A program made the position numbers and the translations under genes. The notes beneath the pieces are model-generated. The model worked only from the letters and a program-made list of their open reading frames with translations, was not told where the DNA came from and ran no database searches. Positions 54,319-63,574 of a stretch of 64,000 nt of DNA are shown piece by piece. Within the stretch, counting starts at the first letter, position 1. The number at the start of each line of letters is the position of its first letter. The DNA is taken from NCBI RefSeq assembly GCF_030718995.1, contig NZ_CP132204.1:1736001-1800000 (forward strand). The letters are read 5' to 3'. The stretch comes from Arthrobacter oryzae (lineage in GTDB: Bacteria; Actinomycetota; Actinomycetes; Actinomycetales; Micrococcaceae).

Positions 54319-55596
54319 ATGTCCACTCGAAAGACCATCTCCAGGCTCGCCACCATTGGCGGCCTTTGCACGGCCGTGGCCCTGACTGCCACCGCATGCG
54401 GCGCTGGGGGACCGGCGTCGTCCGGTAGCGCTGCAAGCTCCGTCAACGTCCTCGTCGAAGCCGGCGGGCACGCCGAGTTGGCCGGCGTTGCCGAGGCCTG
54501 CAAAAAGGACACCGGCCTCGACGTCAACTTCGTCGAACTGCCCTACGACGGCCTGTTCAACAGGCTTTCCAGCGAATTCTCCTCCGGCACAGTCTCCTTC
54601 GACGTCGCCGCCCTGGACTCCGTCTGGCTCCCCAGCTTCAAGGATGCCGTCCAGCCCATCGACGAACTCTTCACCGATGAGGCCAAGAAGGACATCTTCC
54701 CCGCCCTGGTCAAGGAAGCCAACGTTGATGGCCACTTCATCGGCATGCCCGCCTGGACCAATGCCGAAATCATCCTGTACCGCAAGGACCTTTTCGAGGA
54801 CGCCACAAACAAGGCCGACTTCAAGGCAAAGTACGGCTACGAACTGGCAGCCCCCACCACCTGGAAGCAGTACCAGGACATCTCTGAATTCTTCACCAAG
54901 GACGGCATGTACGGCACGGACGTGAAGGGCGCCGTCGAAACGGAATGGCTGGCCCACGTTCTCCAGGCCGGGTCCCCGATGGTTCTGGACGACCAGAACA
55001 ACGTCGTGGTCGACAATGCGGCCCACAAGGAAGCCCTCGACTTTTACACCAGCCTTGTGAAGTCCGCACCGTCAGGAGCCGCACAGGTTGACTGGGCCGC
55101 CGCGCAGAACCTCTTCAACCAGGGCAAGACTGCAATGACCAGGTTCTGGGCCCACGCCTACCGGCAGATTCCCGCCGACGCCGCTGTCTACGGCAAGGTG
55201 GGCGCGGCGCCCATGATTGGCGGATCCGCCGGCGTTGCCGGTGTCCCGGGGCCGTGGTACCTCTCCGTCCCCAAGGCGACGAAGAACGCAGACGCCGCCA
55301 AGAAATTCATCAAGTGCGCGTACGACCACAACGATCTGGGTATCGAGTCCAAGCTGGGCCTCGCCGCCCGCATCTCGGCGTTCGAAAAGTACCAGGACAA
55401 GCCCGGTTATGAAAGCTTCGGGCCACTGATCGAGACGCTCAACGGCACGGCCACGGCAACCCGCCCGGCAACGGCGAAATGGCAGCAGATCGTGGACACC
55501 GTCCTGGTGCCGACCCTGCAGAAGGCAGTTGCCGGCGGGGACAGCGCGTCCCTCTTGGCTGAGGCCAAGACCAAGATCCAGGCCCTCGTCAAGTAA
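54319..55596 (+). CDS. sugar ABC transporter substrate-binding lipoprotein
   Basis: Extracellular sugar-binding lipoprotein of 425 aa (SBP family 1). Lipobox TATAC follows the signal peptide (RKTISRLATIGGLCTAVAL). The mature part has FNRLSSEFSSGTVSFDVAALDSVWLP and WTNAEIILYRKDLFED. ATG 54319 is chosen since the upstream frame overlaps the operator and lacks a signal sequence. Location with GH91 and GH32 genes points to a fructan-derived saccharide as ligand. Confidence 0.92.
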   Translation: MSTRKTISRLATIGGLCTAVALTATACGAGGPASSGSAASSVNVLVEAGGHAELAGVAEACKKDTGLDVNFVELPYDGLFNRLSSEFSSGTVSFDVAALDSVWLPSFKDAVQPIDELFTDEAKKDIFPALVKEANVDGHFIGMPAWTNAEIILYRKDLFEDATNKADFKAKYGYELAAPTTWKQYQDISEFFTKDGMYGTDVKGAVETEWLAHVLQAGSPMVLDDQNNVVVDNAAHKEALDFYTSLVKSAPSGAAQVDWAAAQNLFNQGKTAMTRFWAHAYRQIPADAAVYGKVGAAPMIGGSAGVAGVPGPWYLSVPKATKNADAAKKFIKCAYDHNDLGIESKLGLAARISAFEKYQDKPGYESFGPLIETLNGTATATRPATAKWQQIVDTVLVPTLQKAVAGGDSASLLAEAKTKIQALVK

Positions 55597-55679
55597 GACT
55601 TCGCGGCTGGCACCGCCGGATGCTGCACTGGCAGCAGAAGGGGTGCCGGCCGCGGACCCAACCAGCGGAAGAGTATCCC

Positions 55680-56567
55680 GTGCGTATCACTGATCGCCGC
55701 TTTGCCCTGTATCTGATGGCCCCAGCGGCCTTGTTCCTGGCAGTCTTTGTTGCCTATCCGCTGTTCCGCCTCATCGCGGACAGCTTCTTCAAAATCTCCC
55801 CGATCGTCGGCGGTCCCCGCGACTTCGTGGGCCTGGACAACTACGTCCGGGCCTTCGCGTCCGAGGACTTCATCGGCGCCGGATGGCGGACCCTCGCCTA
55901 CACCGTGGTGGTGGTGACCCTCGAGTTCGCCCTTGGCCTGGGCATGGCGCTGCTGTTCACCACCCTCGGCCGGAAGTCGCAGATCTGGCGGACCGTATTC
56001 CTGTACCCGCTCATGATCGCCCCGATTGTCGCCGGCCTGCTGTGGAAGTTCCTGATGATCGACAACTTCGGTCTCATCGGCACCCTCCTTTACCAGGCAG
56101 GCATCCTCTCCAACCCGAACCAGATCGGCTGGCTCTCGGACCCGGACATCGTGCTCTTCTCGGTTGCGATCCCTGACATCTGGCTGACCACCTCCTTCAT
56201 GTGCCTGGTCCTGTTCGCAGGCCTCCAGAACATTCCAGGGGACCTAATCGAAGCTGCCCGCCTTGACGGGGCACGCGCTCCGGCAATGCTCTTCCGGATC
56301 ATCCTGCCCCTGCTCCGGCCGGTCATCGCCGTCGCCCTGGTGGTCCGTGGCATCGACGCCGCCAGGGCCTTCGACACCATCCTCATCCAGACCAACGGCG
56401 GACCCCAGTCCGCCTCGGAAACCATGAGCCTGCTGATCTACCGGACCATGATCCGCTTCGGCGATCCCGGGCTGGCCAGCGCAATGGGAACCATATATCT
56501 GCTCGCCATGCTCGCTATCGCGCTCTTCGCGGTGGCCACCATTTGGCGGCCAGGAAAGGACAGCTGA
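55680..56567 (+). CDS. sugar ABC transporter permease, MalF/UgpA type
   Basis: Permease of 295 aa with six segments and the coupling pattern IPGDLIEAARLDGARAPAMLFRIILPLLRP. GTG 55680 follows GGAAGAG. Its stop overlaps the next ATG by one base (TGATG). Confidence 0.93.
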   Translation: MRITDRRFALYLMAPAALFLAVFVAYPLFRLIADSFFKISPIVGGPRDFVGLDNYVRAFASEDFIGAGWRTLAYTVVVVTLEFALGLGMALLFTTLGRKSQIWRTVFLYPLMIAPIVAGLLWKFLMIDNFGLIGTLLYQAGILSNPNQIGWLSDPDIVLFSVAIPDIWLTTSFMCLVLFAGLQNIPGDLIEAARLDGARAPAMLFRIILPLLRPVIAVALVVRGIDAARAFDTILIQTNGGPQSASETMSLLIYRTMIRFGDPGLASAMGTIYLLAMLAIALFAVATIWRPGKDS

Positions 56568-57520
56568 TGCACGTCGCAGAAAGAGTCAAGCACGACGGCG
56601 GGAAGCCGGCCGCAGTGCCTGCCAAGCCGTCTGCTGAGGCTTCCGCGCCCGGCGGCGGGCGCCGCCGTCGGGCCGTGAACCGCGAGGGGCTGGAAGCGGG
56701 CCGCCGCAGCACCCGGATCATTCTCTGGATCCTGCTGGCCGTAGCCATGGTGCTCTACGGATTCCCGTTCCTGTACCTGCTGTTCACATCCTTCAAGCCC
56801 CCGATCGACACCATCGCGGTACCGCCCACCATTCTCCCCAGGGAATGGACGCTGGAGAACTACGTGAACGCCCTGGGCCGCAGTGGAGTGCCGGCCTCGT
56901 TCATCAACAGCGCACAGACCGCCATCATCAGCACCGTGCTGTCCCTGGTGCTGGCGGTTCCCGCGGCGTACGGTATCACCCGCTACAAAACACCGAGCGG
57001 CCGGGCGTTCATTATGGCCGCACTGGTCACCCGCATGGTGCCGCCGGTAGCCATCGGCATTCCGTTGGCATCGATGATGTCCTCCGTGGGACTTGCGGAT
57101 ACTCCGATTGCCCTCTCCATCGCCCACACCACCATCTCGCTGCCGCTGTCCATCTGGCTGATGGCCAGCTTCTTCGAAGCCGTGCCCAAGGACCTGGAGG
57201 AGGCGGCCACCGTGGATGGCTGCAGCAGGCTCGGCGCCCTGTGGCGGGTGGTCATCCCGGTGGTCTCCGGCGGCATCGCCGTCACCGCGATCTTCGCCTT
57301 CCTGGCCTCCTGGAACGAGTTCCTCTTCGCCCTCCTGATGACGGCGATCCGCTCCCAGACCACGCCCGTGGTCATTGCGAATTTCCAGACCCAGTTCGGC
57401 CTCGACTGGGGATCCATGACGGCGCTGGCCGCCGTCTACTCGATCCCGGTCATCCTCCTCACCCTCCTCTTGCAGCGCAAGATCGTCGCAGGCATGACGC
57501 TCGGCGCCGTCAAGGGCTGA
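56567..57520 (+). CDS. sugar ABC transporter permease, MalG/UgpE type
   Basis: Permease of 317 aa with an unusually long basic cytoplasmic N-terminus (APGGGRRRRAVNREG) before the first of six segments. The coupling pattern is VPKDLEEAATVDGCSRLGALWRVVIPVVSG. AGGAAAGGA precedes the ATG. No ATPase gene is in the operon; a shared MsiK-like ATPase encoded elsewhere is likely. Confidence 0.93.
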   Translation: MHVAERVKHDGGKPAAVPAKPSAEASAPGGGRRRRAVNREGLEAGRRSTRIILWILLAVAMVLYGFPFLYLLFTSFKPPIDTIAVPPTILPREWTLENYVNALGRSGVPASFINSAQTAIISTVLSLVLAVPAAYGITRYKTPSGRAFIMAALVTRMVPPVAIGIPLASMMSSVGLADTPIALSIAHTTISLPLSIWLMASFFEAVPKDLEEAATVDGCSRLGALWRVVIPVVSGGIAVTAIFAFLASWNEFLFALLMTAIRSQTTPVVIANFQTQFGLDWGSMTALAAVYSIPVILLTLLLQRKIVAGMTLGAVKG

Positions 57521-57547
57521 GAAACCACAACACAAAGGGAAAAACCT

Positions 57548-58903
57548 GTGCCAAGCAACAACTGCTACGACGTGACGACGTGGCCCGTCGGCGATCCGTC
57601 CGAGGACGTCGGTGAAGTAATCAACAGCATCATTGCCGATATCAAAGACCGGCAGACGCTCGCCGATGTGAACAACGGAGGAAAGCCGGGCGCGGTGATC
57701 TACATCCCGCCCGGGGACTACCGCCTTCGCACGCAGGTAGTGATCGACGTCAGCTTCCTCAGGATCCATGGCTCGGGACACGGCTTTACGTCGTCGAGCA
57801 TCCGGTTCAACGTTCCCGAAGACGAATGGCCCGACCTGCATGAGCTGTGGCCCGGAGGAAGCCGCATTCTCGTCGACATTCCGGTCGACGGAGACGTGGA
57901 GGAATCCCAGGGAGCCGCCTTCTATGTTGAGCGAAGCGGGAGCCCGCGGATCAGCTCGATTGAGTTCTCCAACTTCTGCATCGACGGGGTGCACTTCAAC
58001 GAGGATGGCTCGGGAATGCCTCCGGAAAACACCTACGTCAACGGCAAGACCGGTATCTATGTCGCGAACGCCAATGACTCATTCCGAGTCACCGGCATGG
58101 GGTTCGTCTACCTTGAGAACGCCCTCACCATCTACAACGCGGACGCGCTATCCGTTCACGACAACTTCATCGCCGAATGCGGAAGCTGCATCGAGTTGCG
58201 CGGGTGGGGACAGGCATCAAAGATCACCGACAACCTGGTGGGAGCAGGGTTCAAGGGTCACTCGATCTACGCCGAGAACCATGGCGGGCTCCTGATCACC
58301 GCGAACAACGTCTTCCCCCGTGGTGCGAGCAGCGTCCATCTCGTCGGGGTCACGCGTTCAAGCGTCACCAACAACCGTCTGCATTCGTTCTACCCGGGGA
58401 TGGTGGTTCTCGCAGCGAACAGTTCGGAGAACCTCGTGGCCACGAATCACTTCCTGCGCGACCATGAGCCCTGGACGCCTTTCCTGGGAGTCGACAACGG
58501 ACTGGACGACCTCCACGGACTTCTCTGTGTCAGCGGCAACAACAACTCTGTGATCGGCAACCACTTCTCCGAGGTCATCGACTCGAAGAGCATCCGGCCG
58601 CCCGGGGCGACGCCTGTCATCATCCGGCTGATGGCGGGGATCGGCAACTTCGTCTCTACCAACCACATGGTGGCGATGGACGTTCACTCCACGTCAAGTG
58701 ACTCCTGCTTCTCGGCCCAGGTGGACGCTCTGTTGACGACGGGGGCTGCGGACGGCCTCGCCGTGACGGCCGTCCGGGTCGATGCCGACTCAGCCCGGAA
58801 TACGATCCTTGATTCCGGAAGTGACGCCCAAGTTATCGCAGACAGGACTGTTAACGCCTTAAGGGCCACACCCACCGTCAGTTTCCAGGCGGCACCTGCA
58901 TGA
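57548..58903 (+). CDS. GH91 family enzyme, probable cytoplasmic difructose anhydride III hydrolase
   Basis: Right-handed beta-helix protein of 451 aa, strongly like Arthrobacter inulin fructotransferases and DFA III hydrolases. Supporting patterns: GAVIYIPPGDYRLRTQV, SGHGFTSSSIRFNVP, HNF-like DNFIAECGSCIELRGWG, SIYAENHGGLLIT, RDHEPWTPF and SVIGNHFSEV. Asp199 and Glu210 have the 11-residue spacing I recall for the catalytic pair of this family. No signal peptide is present: GTG 57548 (ribosome site AAAGGGA) begins directly with the mature domain, PSNNCYDVTTW. Secreted inulin fructotransferases have one, whereas DFA III hydrolases do not. So hydrolysis of imported DFA III to inulobiose is favoured; intracellular fructotransferase is the alternative. 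Confidence 0.88.
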   Translation: MPSNNCYDVTTWPVGDPSEDVGEVINSIIADIKDRQTLADVNNGGKPGAVIYIPPGDYRLRTQVVIDVSFLRIHGSGHGFTSSSIRFNVPEDEWPDLHELWPGGSRILVDIPVDGDVEESQGAAFYVERSGSPRISSIEFSNFCIDGVHFNEDGSGMPPENTYVNGKTGIYVANANDSFRVTGMGFVYLENALTIYNADALSVHDNFIAECGSCIELRGWGQASKITDNLVGAGFKGHSIYAENHGGLLITANNVFPRGASSVHLVGVTRSSVTNNRLHSFYPGMVVLAANSSENLVATNHFLRDHEPWTPFLGVDNGLDDLHGLLCVSGNNNSVIGNHFSEVIDSKSIRPPGATPVIIRLMAGIGNFVSTNHMVAMDVHSTSSDSCFSAQVDALLTTGAADGLAVTAVRVDADSARNTILDSGSDAQVIADRTVNALRATPTVSFQAAPA

Positions 58904-58971
58904 AGCAAAGACGAGTGACGATCAACCGAACGTAGGATCAATACCAACACCATGAGGACGTGGGAGACAAA

Positions 58972-60066
58972 ATGACCAATAGATCAGTCGGTATCAAGGA
59001 TGTAGCGGCCGCGGCCGGGGTCTCTGTCACCACCGTCTCGCACGTCCTCAACGACGTCGCCTACGCCCGTGTGGGCGCACGTACGAGGGAACGGGTCCAC
59101 GAGGCGGCCCAACGCCTGGGTTACGGGCCCAACCGGCTCGCCCAGGCGCTGCGCACCCAACGCTCAGGGATGATCGGGTTCATCAGCGAAGAAATCGCCA
59201 CCACCCCGCACGCAGGCAGGATCATCCTCGGGGCCGAGGAAACTGCGCGGGCCCGCGGGTACCGGATCATGATCATCAACTCCACCAGCACCAGCTCCCA
59301 GGATTCCAAGGAAAGCCAGGTGGCGGATCTGCTGGACCGGCAGGTGGACGGCATCCTGTACGCCACGATGTACCACCGGAAGCTGGCTGTCCCCAAGAAC
59401 CTTGCCGGACTGCCGGCTGTCCTGGTGGACTCCGAAGACACCACCCACATTGTTTCCTCCGTCATCCCGGACGAGGTGGGCGGCGCAAGGTCGGCCGTAC
59501 AAACCCTGATCGACGCCGGGCACACCCGGATCGGCATGCTCAACAACACCGACGACGTGCCGGCAACCCACTCGCGGCTCAGGGCCTTCAAGGACACGCT
59601 GGCAGATGCCGGGCTGCCGTTCCACGAGGAACTGGTCCAGTCCGAGCATTCGGAGGTGCCGGGCGGCTACCAGGCGGCACTGCGCCTGCTCAAACCTCGA
59701 AGCCGGCCCACGGCCGTGTTCTGCTACAACGACCGCATGGCCATGGGCGCGTACCGGGCCGCTGAAGAACTTGGACTTAAGATTCCGGACGACATTTCCG
59801 TCGTCGGTTTCGACAACCAACAACTCATCGCCGAAAACCTTTACCCCGCACTGACAACCGTCGCCCTGCCCCACTACGAAATGGGCGCATGGGCAACCGA
59901 AAACCTGATCGACGCCATCGAGGGAAAAACTGACCTGCAGTTGTTCTCCGCCCACCCGACCGTTCTTCCCTGTCCCATGGTTCTTCGCGATTCCGTCTCC
60001 TCCCCAAAAGTTGAGGACGCTACGAGCAGAACAGCACCGGACCCAGCCACGCGCGCCAACAACTGA
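58972..60066 (+). CDS. LacI-family transcriptional regulator
   Basis: Repressor of 364 aa. The helix-turn-helix and hinge are VGIKDVAAAAGVSVTTVSHVLNDVAYARVGARTRERVHEAAQRLGYGPNRLAQALR, followed by a periplasmic-binding-like sugar domain ending FDNQQLIAENLYPALTTVALP. ATG 58972 follows GGGAGA. As the only regulator in the operon it is the best match for the palindrome at 54248-54264. Confidence 0.93.
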   Translation: MTNRSVGIKDVAAAAGVSVTTVSHVLNDVAYARVGARTRERVHEAAQRLGYGPNRLAQALRTQRSGMIGFISEEIATTPHAGRIILGAEETARARGYRIMIINSTSTSSQDSKESQVADLLDRQVDGILYATMYHRKLAVPKNLAGLPAVLVDSEDTTHIVSSVIPDEVGGARSAVQTLIDAGHTRIGMLNNTDDVPATHSRLRAFKDTLADAGLPFHEELVQSEHSEVPGGYQAALRLLKPRSRPTAVFCYNDRMAMGAYRAAEELGLKIPDDISVVGFDNQQLIAENLYPALTTVALPHYEMGAWATENLIDAIEGKTDLQLFSAHPTVLPCPMVLRDSVSSPKVEDATSRTAPDPATRANN

Positions 60067-60115
60067 CCCCGAGCGCGTCCAGTAGAGGACGCGCCCAACC
60101 TTCCAAGGACCTCGA

Positions 60116-61069
60116 ATGCACAGCACCCCAGTTCCCCCATGCCCTGAAACGGACGTCGTCGTCGTCGGCGAGGCCATAGTCGACATCATTGACACCGCGG
60201 CAGGGCCCGTCGAGTTTCCAGGCGGATCAGGGATGAACGTTGCGTTCGGACTCGGCCGGCTAGGTGTCAGCACCGCATTTCTCACCGCGCTGGGCAGCGA
60301 TGAACGCAGCAGGAGCATCCAACGACACCTGGACGCCGCGGGAGTGCACCTGCTTCCGGGAGCCGAACACCTCAACCGCACGTCCACCGCCAGGGCGCTT
60401 CTGGACAGCAGCGGGTCCGCAGAGTACGACTTCGACTTCGAATGGAACCTCCCCCACATCAGCCCCGCTTTCCTCCCGAAGGTGCTGCACACGGGGTCAC
60501 TGGCCTCCTTCATGGAGCCGGGAGCAACCCAGGTCCGGTCCCTGCTGGAACAGTTCTCCCGCCGCTGCCTGATCACCTACGATCCCAACATCCGCCCGAC
60601 ACTGCTCCCCGGCCACACTGAAGCACTCAGGATCTTCGAGCACACAGCTGCCCTGGCTACCGTCGTGAAGCTCAGTGCGGAAGATGCCCAGTGGCTCTAC
60701 CCGCGCACGTCTCCTCACGACGTCGCGGGGCGGCTGCTTGATCTCGGGACAGAACTGGCCATCATCACCGATGGTGCATCCGGGTCCTATCTGCGCTCGA
60801 ATGCCGCCGGGATCGAAGTGCCGGCACCAGCAGTGGTCGTCAAAGATACAGTCGGCGCTGGCGACTCCTACATGTCCGCACTTATCGCCGGCCTCATCGA
60901 GGACCCCGAGGACGGTTTCGGCTACGGCAAACTCACGCGCGTCGGAGCAGCAGCCTCGCTGGCCGCCGCGATAACGGTGGGACGGCACGGAGCGAACCCG
61001 CCAACACGGGCAGAACTGGTCCGATCGCTGGAACTGGCCCAGACTTCCCGAAAGAACTCCGATGACTGA
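60116..61069 (+). CDS. PfkB-family sugar kinase, probable fructokinase
   Basis: Kinase of 317 aa. VVVVGEAIVDII, the Gly-rich GGSGMNVAFGLGRLG, ITYDPNIRPTL and the catalytic DTVGAGDSYMSALIAGL are classic PfkB motifs. Fructose released by GH32 is the expected substrate. Its stop lies within the start of the GH32 gene (8-base overlap). Confidence 0.92.
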   Translation: MHSTPVPPCPETDVVVVGEAIVDIIDTAAGPVEFPGGSGMNVAFGLGRLGVSTAFLTALGSDERSRSIQRHLDAAGVHLLPGAEHLNRTSTARALLDSSGSAEYDFDFEWNLPHISPAFLPKVLHTGSLASFMEPGATQVRSLLEQFSRRCLITYDPNIRPTLLPGHTEALRIFEHTAALATVVKLSAEDAQWLYPRTSPHDVAGRLLDLGTELAIITDGASGSYLRSNAAGIEVPAPAVVVKDTVGAGDSYMSALIAGLIEDPEDGFGYGKLTRVGAAASLAAAITVGRHGANPPTRAELVRSLELAQTSRKNSDD

Positions 61070-62591
61070 AACGACAACGCACCCGGCCGGTCCCGCCGAA
61101 GAAGCCGCCCCCACCATCCGGCCGGTACTTCACTACACAGCCAAGGACACGTGGCTGAACGACCCCAACGGACTCGTACGGCACCAGGGCATCTACCACC
61201 TCTTCTACCAGAACAACCCCTTCGACAACGTCTGGGGCAACATGTCCTGGGGACACGCCACCTCAACCGACCTTCTGCACTGGACCGAACACCCGGTTGC
61301 CATCGCTTGCGACGAGGAAGAAGACATCTTCTCCGGCAGCATCGTGGTGGACCACGGCAATACATCGGGATTCGGTACAGTGGACGATCCGGCCTTGGTG
61401 GCCGTCTACACGAGCGCCTTCAAGGACGTCTCGGTGCACCAAGGGACACAAGCCCAGTCCCTCGCGTTCTCCACGGACGCCGGCATGACCTGGAACAAAT
61501 ACGCAGGCAACCCGGTGCTCGGCCGCGGCTCGGCCCATTTCCGGGACCCCAAGGTGTTCCGCTACGGGGGGCCGGGCGGTTCCTGCTGGGTGATGGTGGC
61601 GGTGGAGGCCCAGCACCAGCAGGTGGTGCTGTACCGTTCGGCCAACCTCAAGGACTGGGAGTACCTGAGCACGTTCGGCCCTGCAAACGCGATAGGCGGC
61701 GAATGGGAATGCCCCGACCTGTTCCCGCTTCCGGTCGACGGAGACCCGGACAACGTCAAGTGGGTCCTCGTAGTTAATCTCAATCCGGGTGCCGTGGCCG
61801 GCGGCTCGGGAGGGCAGTACTTCGTCGGCGACTTCGATGGGGTGCAGTTCACTGCCGACCCTGATTCACTCGTACCTGCAGATGCCGGCGGGACCACGGA
61901 TCTCAACCGCTGTCTGTGGCTCGACTGGGGACGTGACTACTATGCCGCAGTCTCCTTCAGCAATGCCCCGGAGAACCGCCGCATCATGATCGGCTGGATG
62001 AACAACTGGGACTATGCCAACTCCTTGCCGACGTCTCCATGGCGCTCCGCGATGTCGCTTGCCCGCGAGGTGGAGCTCGCAACGGTGGACGGTTTGCCTC
62101 GGCTGGTGCAACGCCCGGTGCTGCCGTTGGACCGCGGCGAGCCGGCCATCCAAAATATGGAACTTTGCGACACCGTGGTGCAACTGCCCGACGCGATGCC
62201 CGGATCAGCCCAGCTGATCGAGGCCGAGATCCTGCCCGGCACGGCCCGGACCGTTGCATTCAGGCTTCTCGGCGCATCGGACGGGAGCGCCGCAACGATT
62301 CTCAGCTTCGATGCCGTGACGAGCCGGCTCACCCTCGACCGCCGCAACTCGGGAGACACCGCCTTCCACGAAAAGTTCGCGTCGACGGAGTCGGCACCAG
62401 TGAAGCTCGACGGCGGCGTGCTGAGGCTGCGCGTCATCGTTGACCAGTGCTCGGTGGAGGTTTTCGCCCAAGGCGGCGGGGTTGTCCTGAGCGATCTGGT
62501 GTTCCCCCTGCCCGGGAACCTGGGCGCCGACGTGTGTGTTCAGGGCGGCACGGCGATCGTGCGGAAACTGGTCGTCTCGGCCTTGTCCTAA
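61062..62591 (+). CDS. GH32 beta-fructofuranosidase / exo-inulinase type enzyme
   Basis: Glycoside hydrolase of 509 aa. The nucleophile motif is WLNDPNGLV, the transition-state motif FRDPKVF and the acid/base motif WECPDLF. A C-terminal beta-sandwich follows, ending LRVIVDQCSVEVFAQGGGVVLSD. No signal peptide is seen, so it acts in the cytoplasm, for example on inulobiose or short fructo-oligosaccharides. Confidence 0.95.
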   Translation: MTETTTHPAGPAEEAAPTIRPVLHYTAKDTWLNDPNGLVRHQGIYHLFYQNNPFDNVWGNMSWGHATSTDLLHWTEHPVAIACDEEEDIFSGSIVVDHGNTSGFGTVDDPALVAVYTSAFKDVSVHQGTQAQSLAFSTDAGMTWNKYAGNPVLGRGSAHFRDPKVFRYGGPGGSCWVMVAVEAQHQQVVLYRSANLKDWEYLSTFGPANAIGGEWECPDLFPLPVDGDPDNVKWVLVVNLNPGAVAGGSGGQYFVGDFDGVQFTADPDSLVPADAGGTTDLNRCLWLDWGRDYYAAVSFSNAPENRRIMIGWMNNWDYANSLPTSPWRSAMSLAREVELATVDGLPRLVQRPVLPLDRGEPAIQNMELCDTVVQLPDAMPGSAQLIEAEILPGTARTVAFRLLGASDGSAATILSFDAVTSRLTLDRRNSGDTAFHEKFASTESAPVKLDGGVLRLRVIVDQCSVEVFAQGGGVVLSDLVFPLPGNLGADVCVQGGTAIVRKLVVSALS

Positions 62592-62677
62592 ACACCACGA
62601 CTCCGGACAGCCCTGCCGGCAGGTGAAGGTACCTGTTCAACAGCCCGCGGCGGGAGCAGAATGAAGCAACCTAAACT

Positions 62678-63574
62678 TTGGTGGTGATGCCGGTGGCGCT
62701 GGCAATCGTGGTTGTGTGCACGCTGTTCCTGCTGGTTGCCGTCATCCTGGCCATCATCTGGGGCGGGCGCCACTTCCGGAAGCCCGGCGCCCCCGATGAA
62801 CAGGCTTCCCCGTTGCGGCTCTACCTCTGGTGGGCCAATGTGGCAACGGCTTCGGCCCTCGCCTCCGGCGTTTTGGTGGGATGGGCCGGCGGCAGGCTGG
62901 TGATGCGGGTGCTCGCCGTCACCTCGCCGGCATCAGCCCAGGGCCGCCTTACCGAAGCGCAGGCGAACGTCGGATTCCCCACGATCGACGGCAGCATTGC
63001 CCTGCTGTTCTTCGGGGGACTGCCGGCAGGCTTCGCCGCGGCCTTCATCTACCTGTTCATCCGCCGCTGGCTCCCTGCCGGCCGTTGGGCGGGCCCCGCG
63101 CTGGGGGTGTTGCTCCTCCTGGTCTTCGGCGCCTCTGTTGACCCGCTTCGGGCTGACAACATCGACTTCGCGATTGTGGGGCCCGGCTGGCTCTCCGTGG
63201 TGCTCTTCTCTGCGGTGGCCGTCCTGCACGGCGCGGTGGTGGCCGCCGTGGCCGGCGCGTTCAGCCTGCGCCTTCCGCTTCCGTCCGGCCGGGACTGGAA
63301 GTACTACCTCCCGCTCGCCGGAGCCATCCTCTTCCTGCCAGCGGGCATCCTGCTCGGCATCGGTGCGCTGGTTGTCATGCTGTGCTCGTGGCTCGCGCAT
63401 GTTGCCGGGGCCGGGCGGCAACCTGCGGAAACGGGTCCGGATGATGTCCGGTCCGCGCGTGACCTGAGACGGGCAGCTGCGGTGTCCTGGGGCGGCCGTG
63501 CGGCTCTGGGCCTGGCTGCGGTCCTGGCCCTGCCCCCGTTCATCACCGCTGTCACGTCGATTATTTCGCGCTGA
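62678..63574 (+). CDS. hypothetical polytopic membrane protein
   Basis: Protein of about 298 aa with roughly seven hydrophobic segments (ALAIVVVCTLFLLVAVILAIIW at the start, then VATASALASGVLVGW and others). No family was recognised. No ribosome site is clear; ATG 62687 is an alternative start. Its last 14 bases overlap the convergent kinase gene. Confidence 0.65.
   Translation: MVVMPVALAIVVVCTLFLLVAVILAIIWGGRHFRKPGAPDEQASPLRLYLWWANVATASALASGVLVGWAGGRLVMRVLAVTSPASAQGRLTEAQANVGFPTIDGSIALLFFGGLPAGFAAAFIYLFIRRWLPAGRWAGPALGVLLLLVFGASVDPLRADNIDFAIVGPGWLSVVLFSAVAVLHGAVVAAVAGAFSLRLPLPSGRDWKYYLPLAGAILFLPAGILLGIGALVVMLCSWLAHVAGAGRQPAETGPDDVRSARDLRRAAAVSWGGRAALGLAAVLALPPFITAVTSIISR

Noticed and set aside
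56438..57994. 518-codon open frame antisense to the MalG-type permease and GH91
   Set aside because: Shadow frame, low complexity, rich in His, Asp and Gly; no domain recognised.
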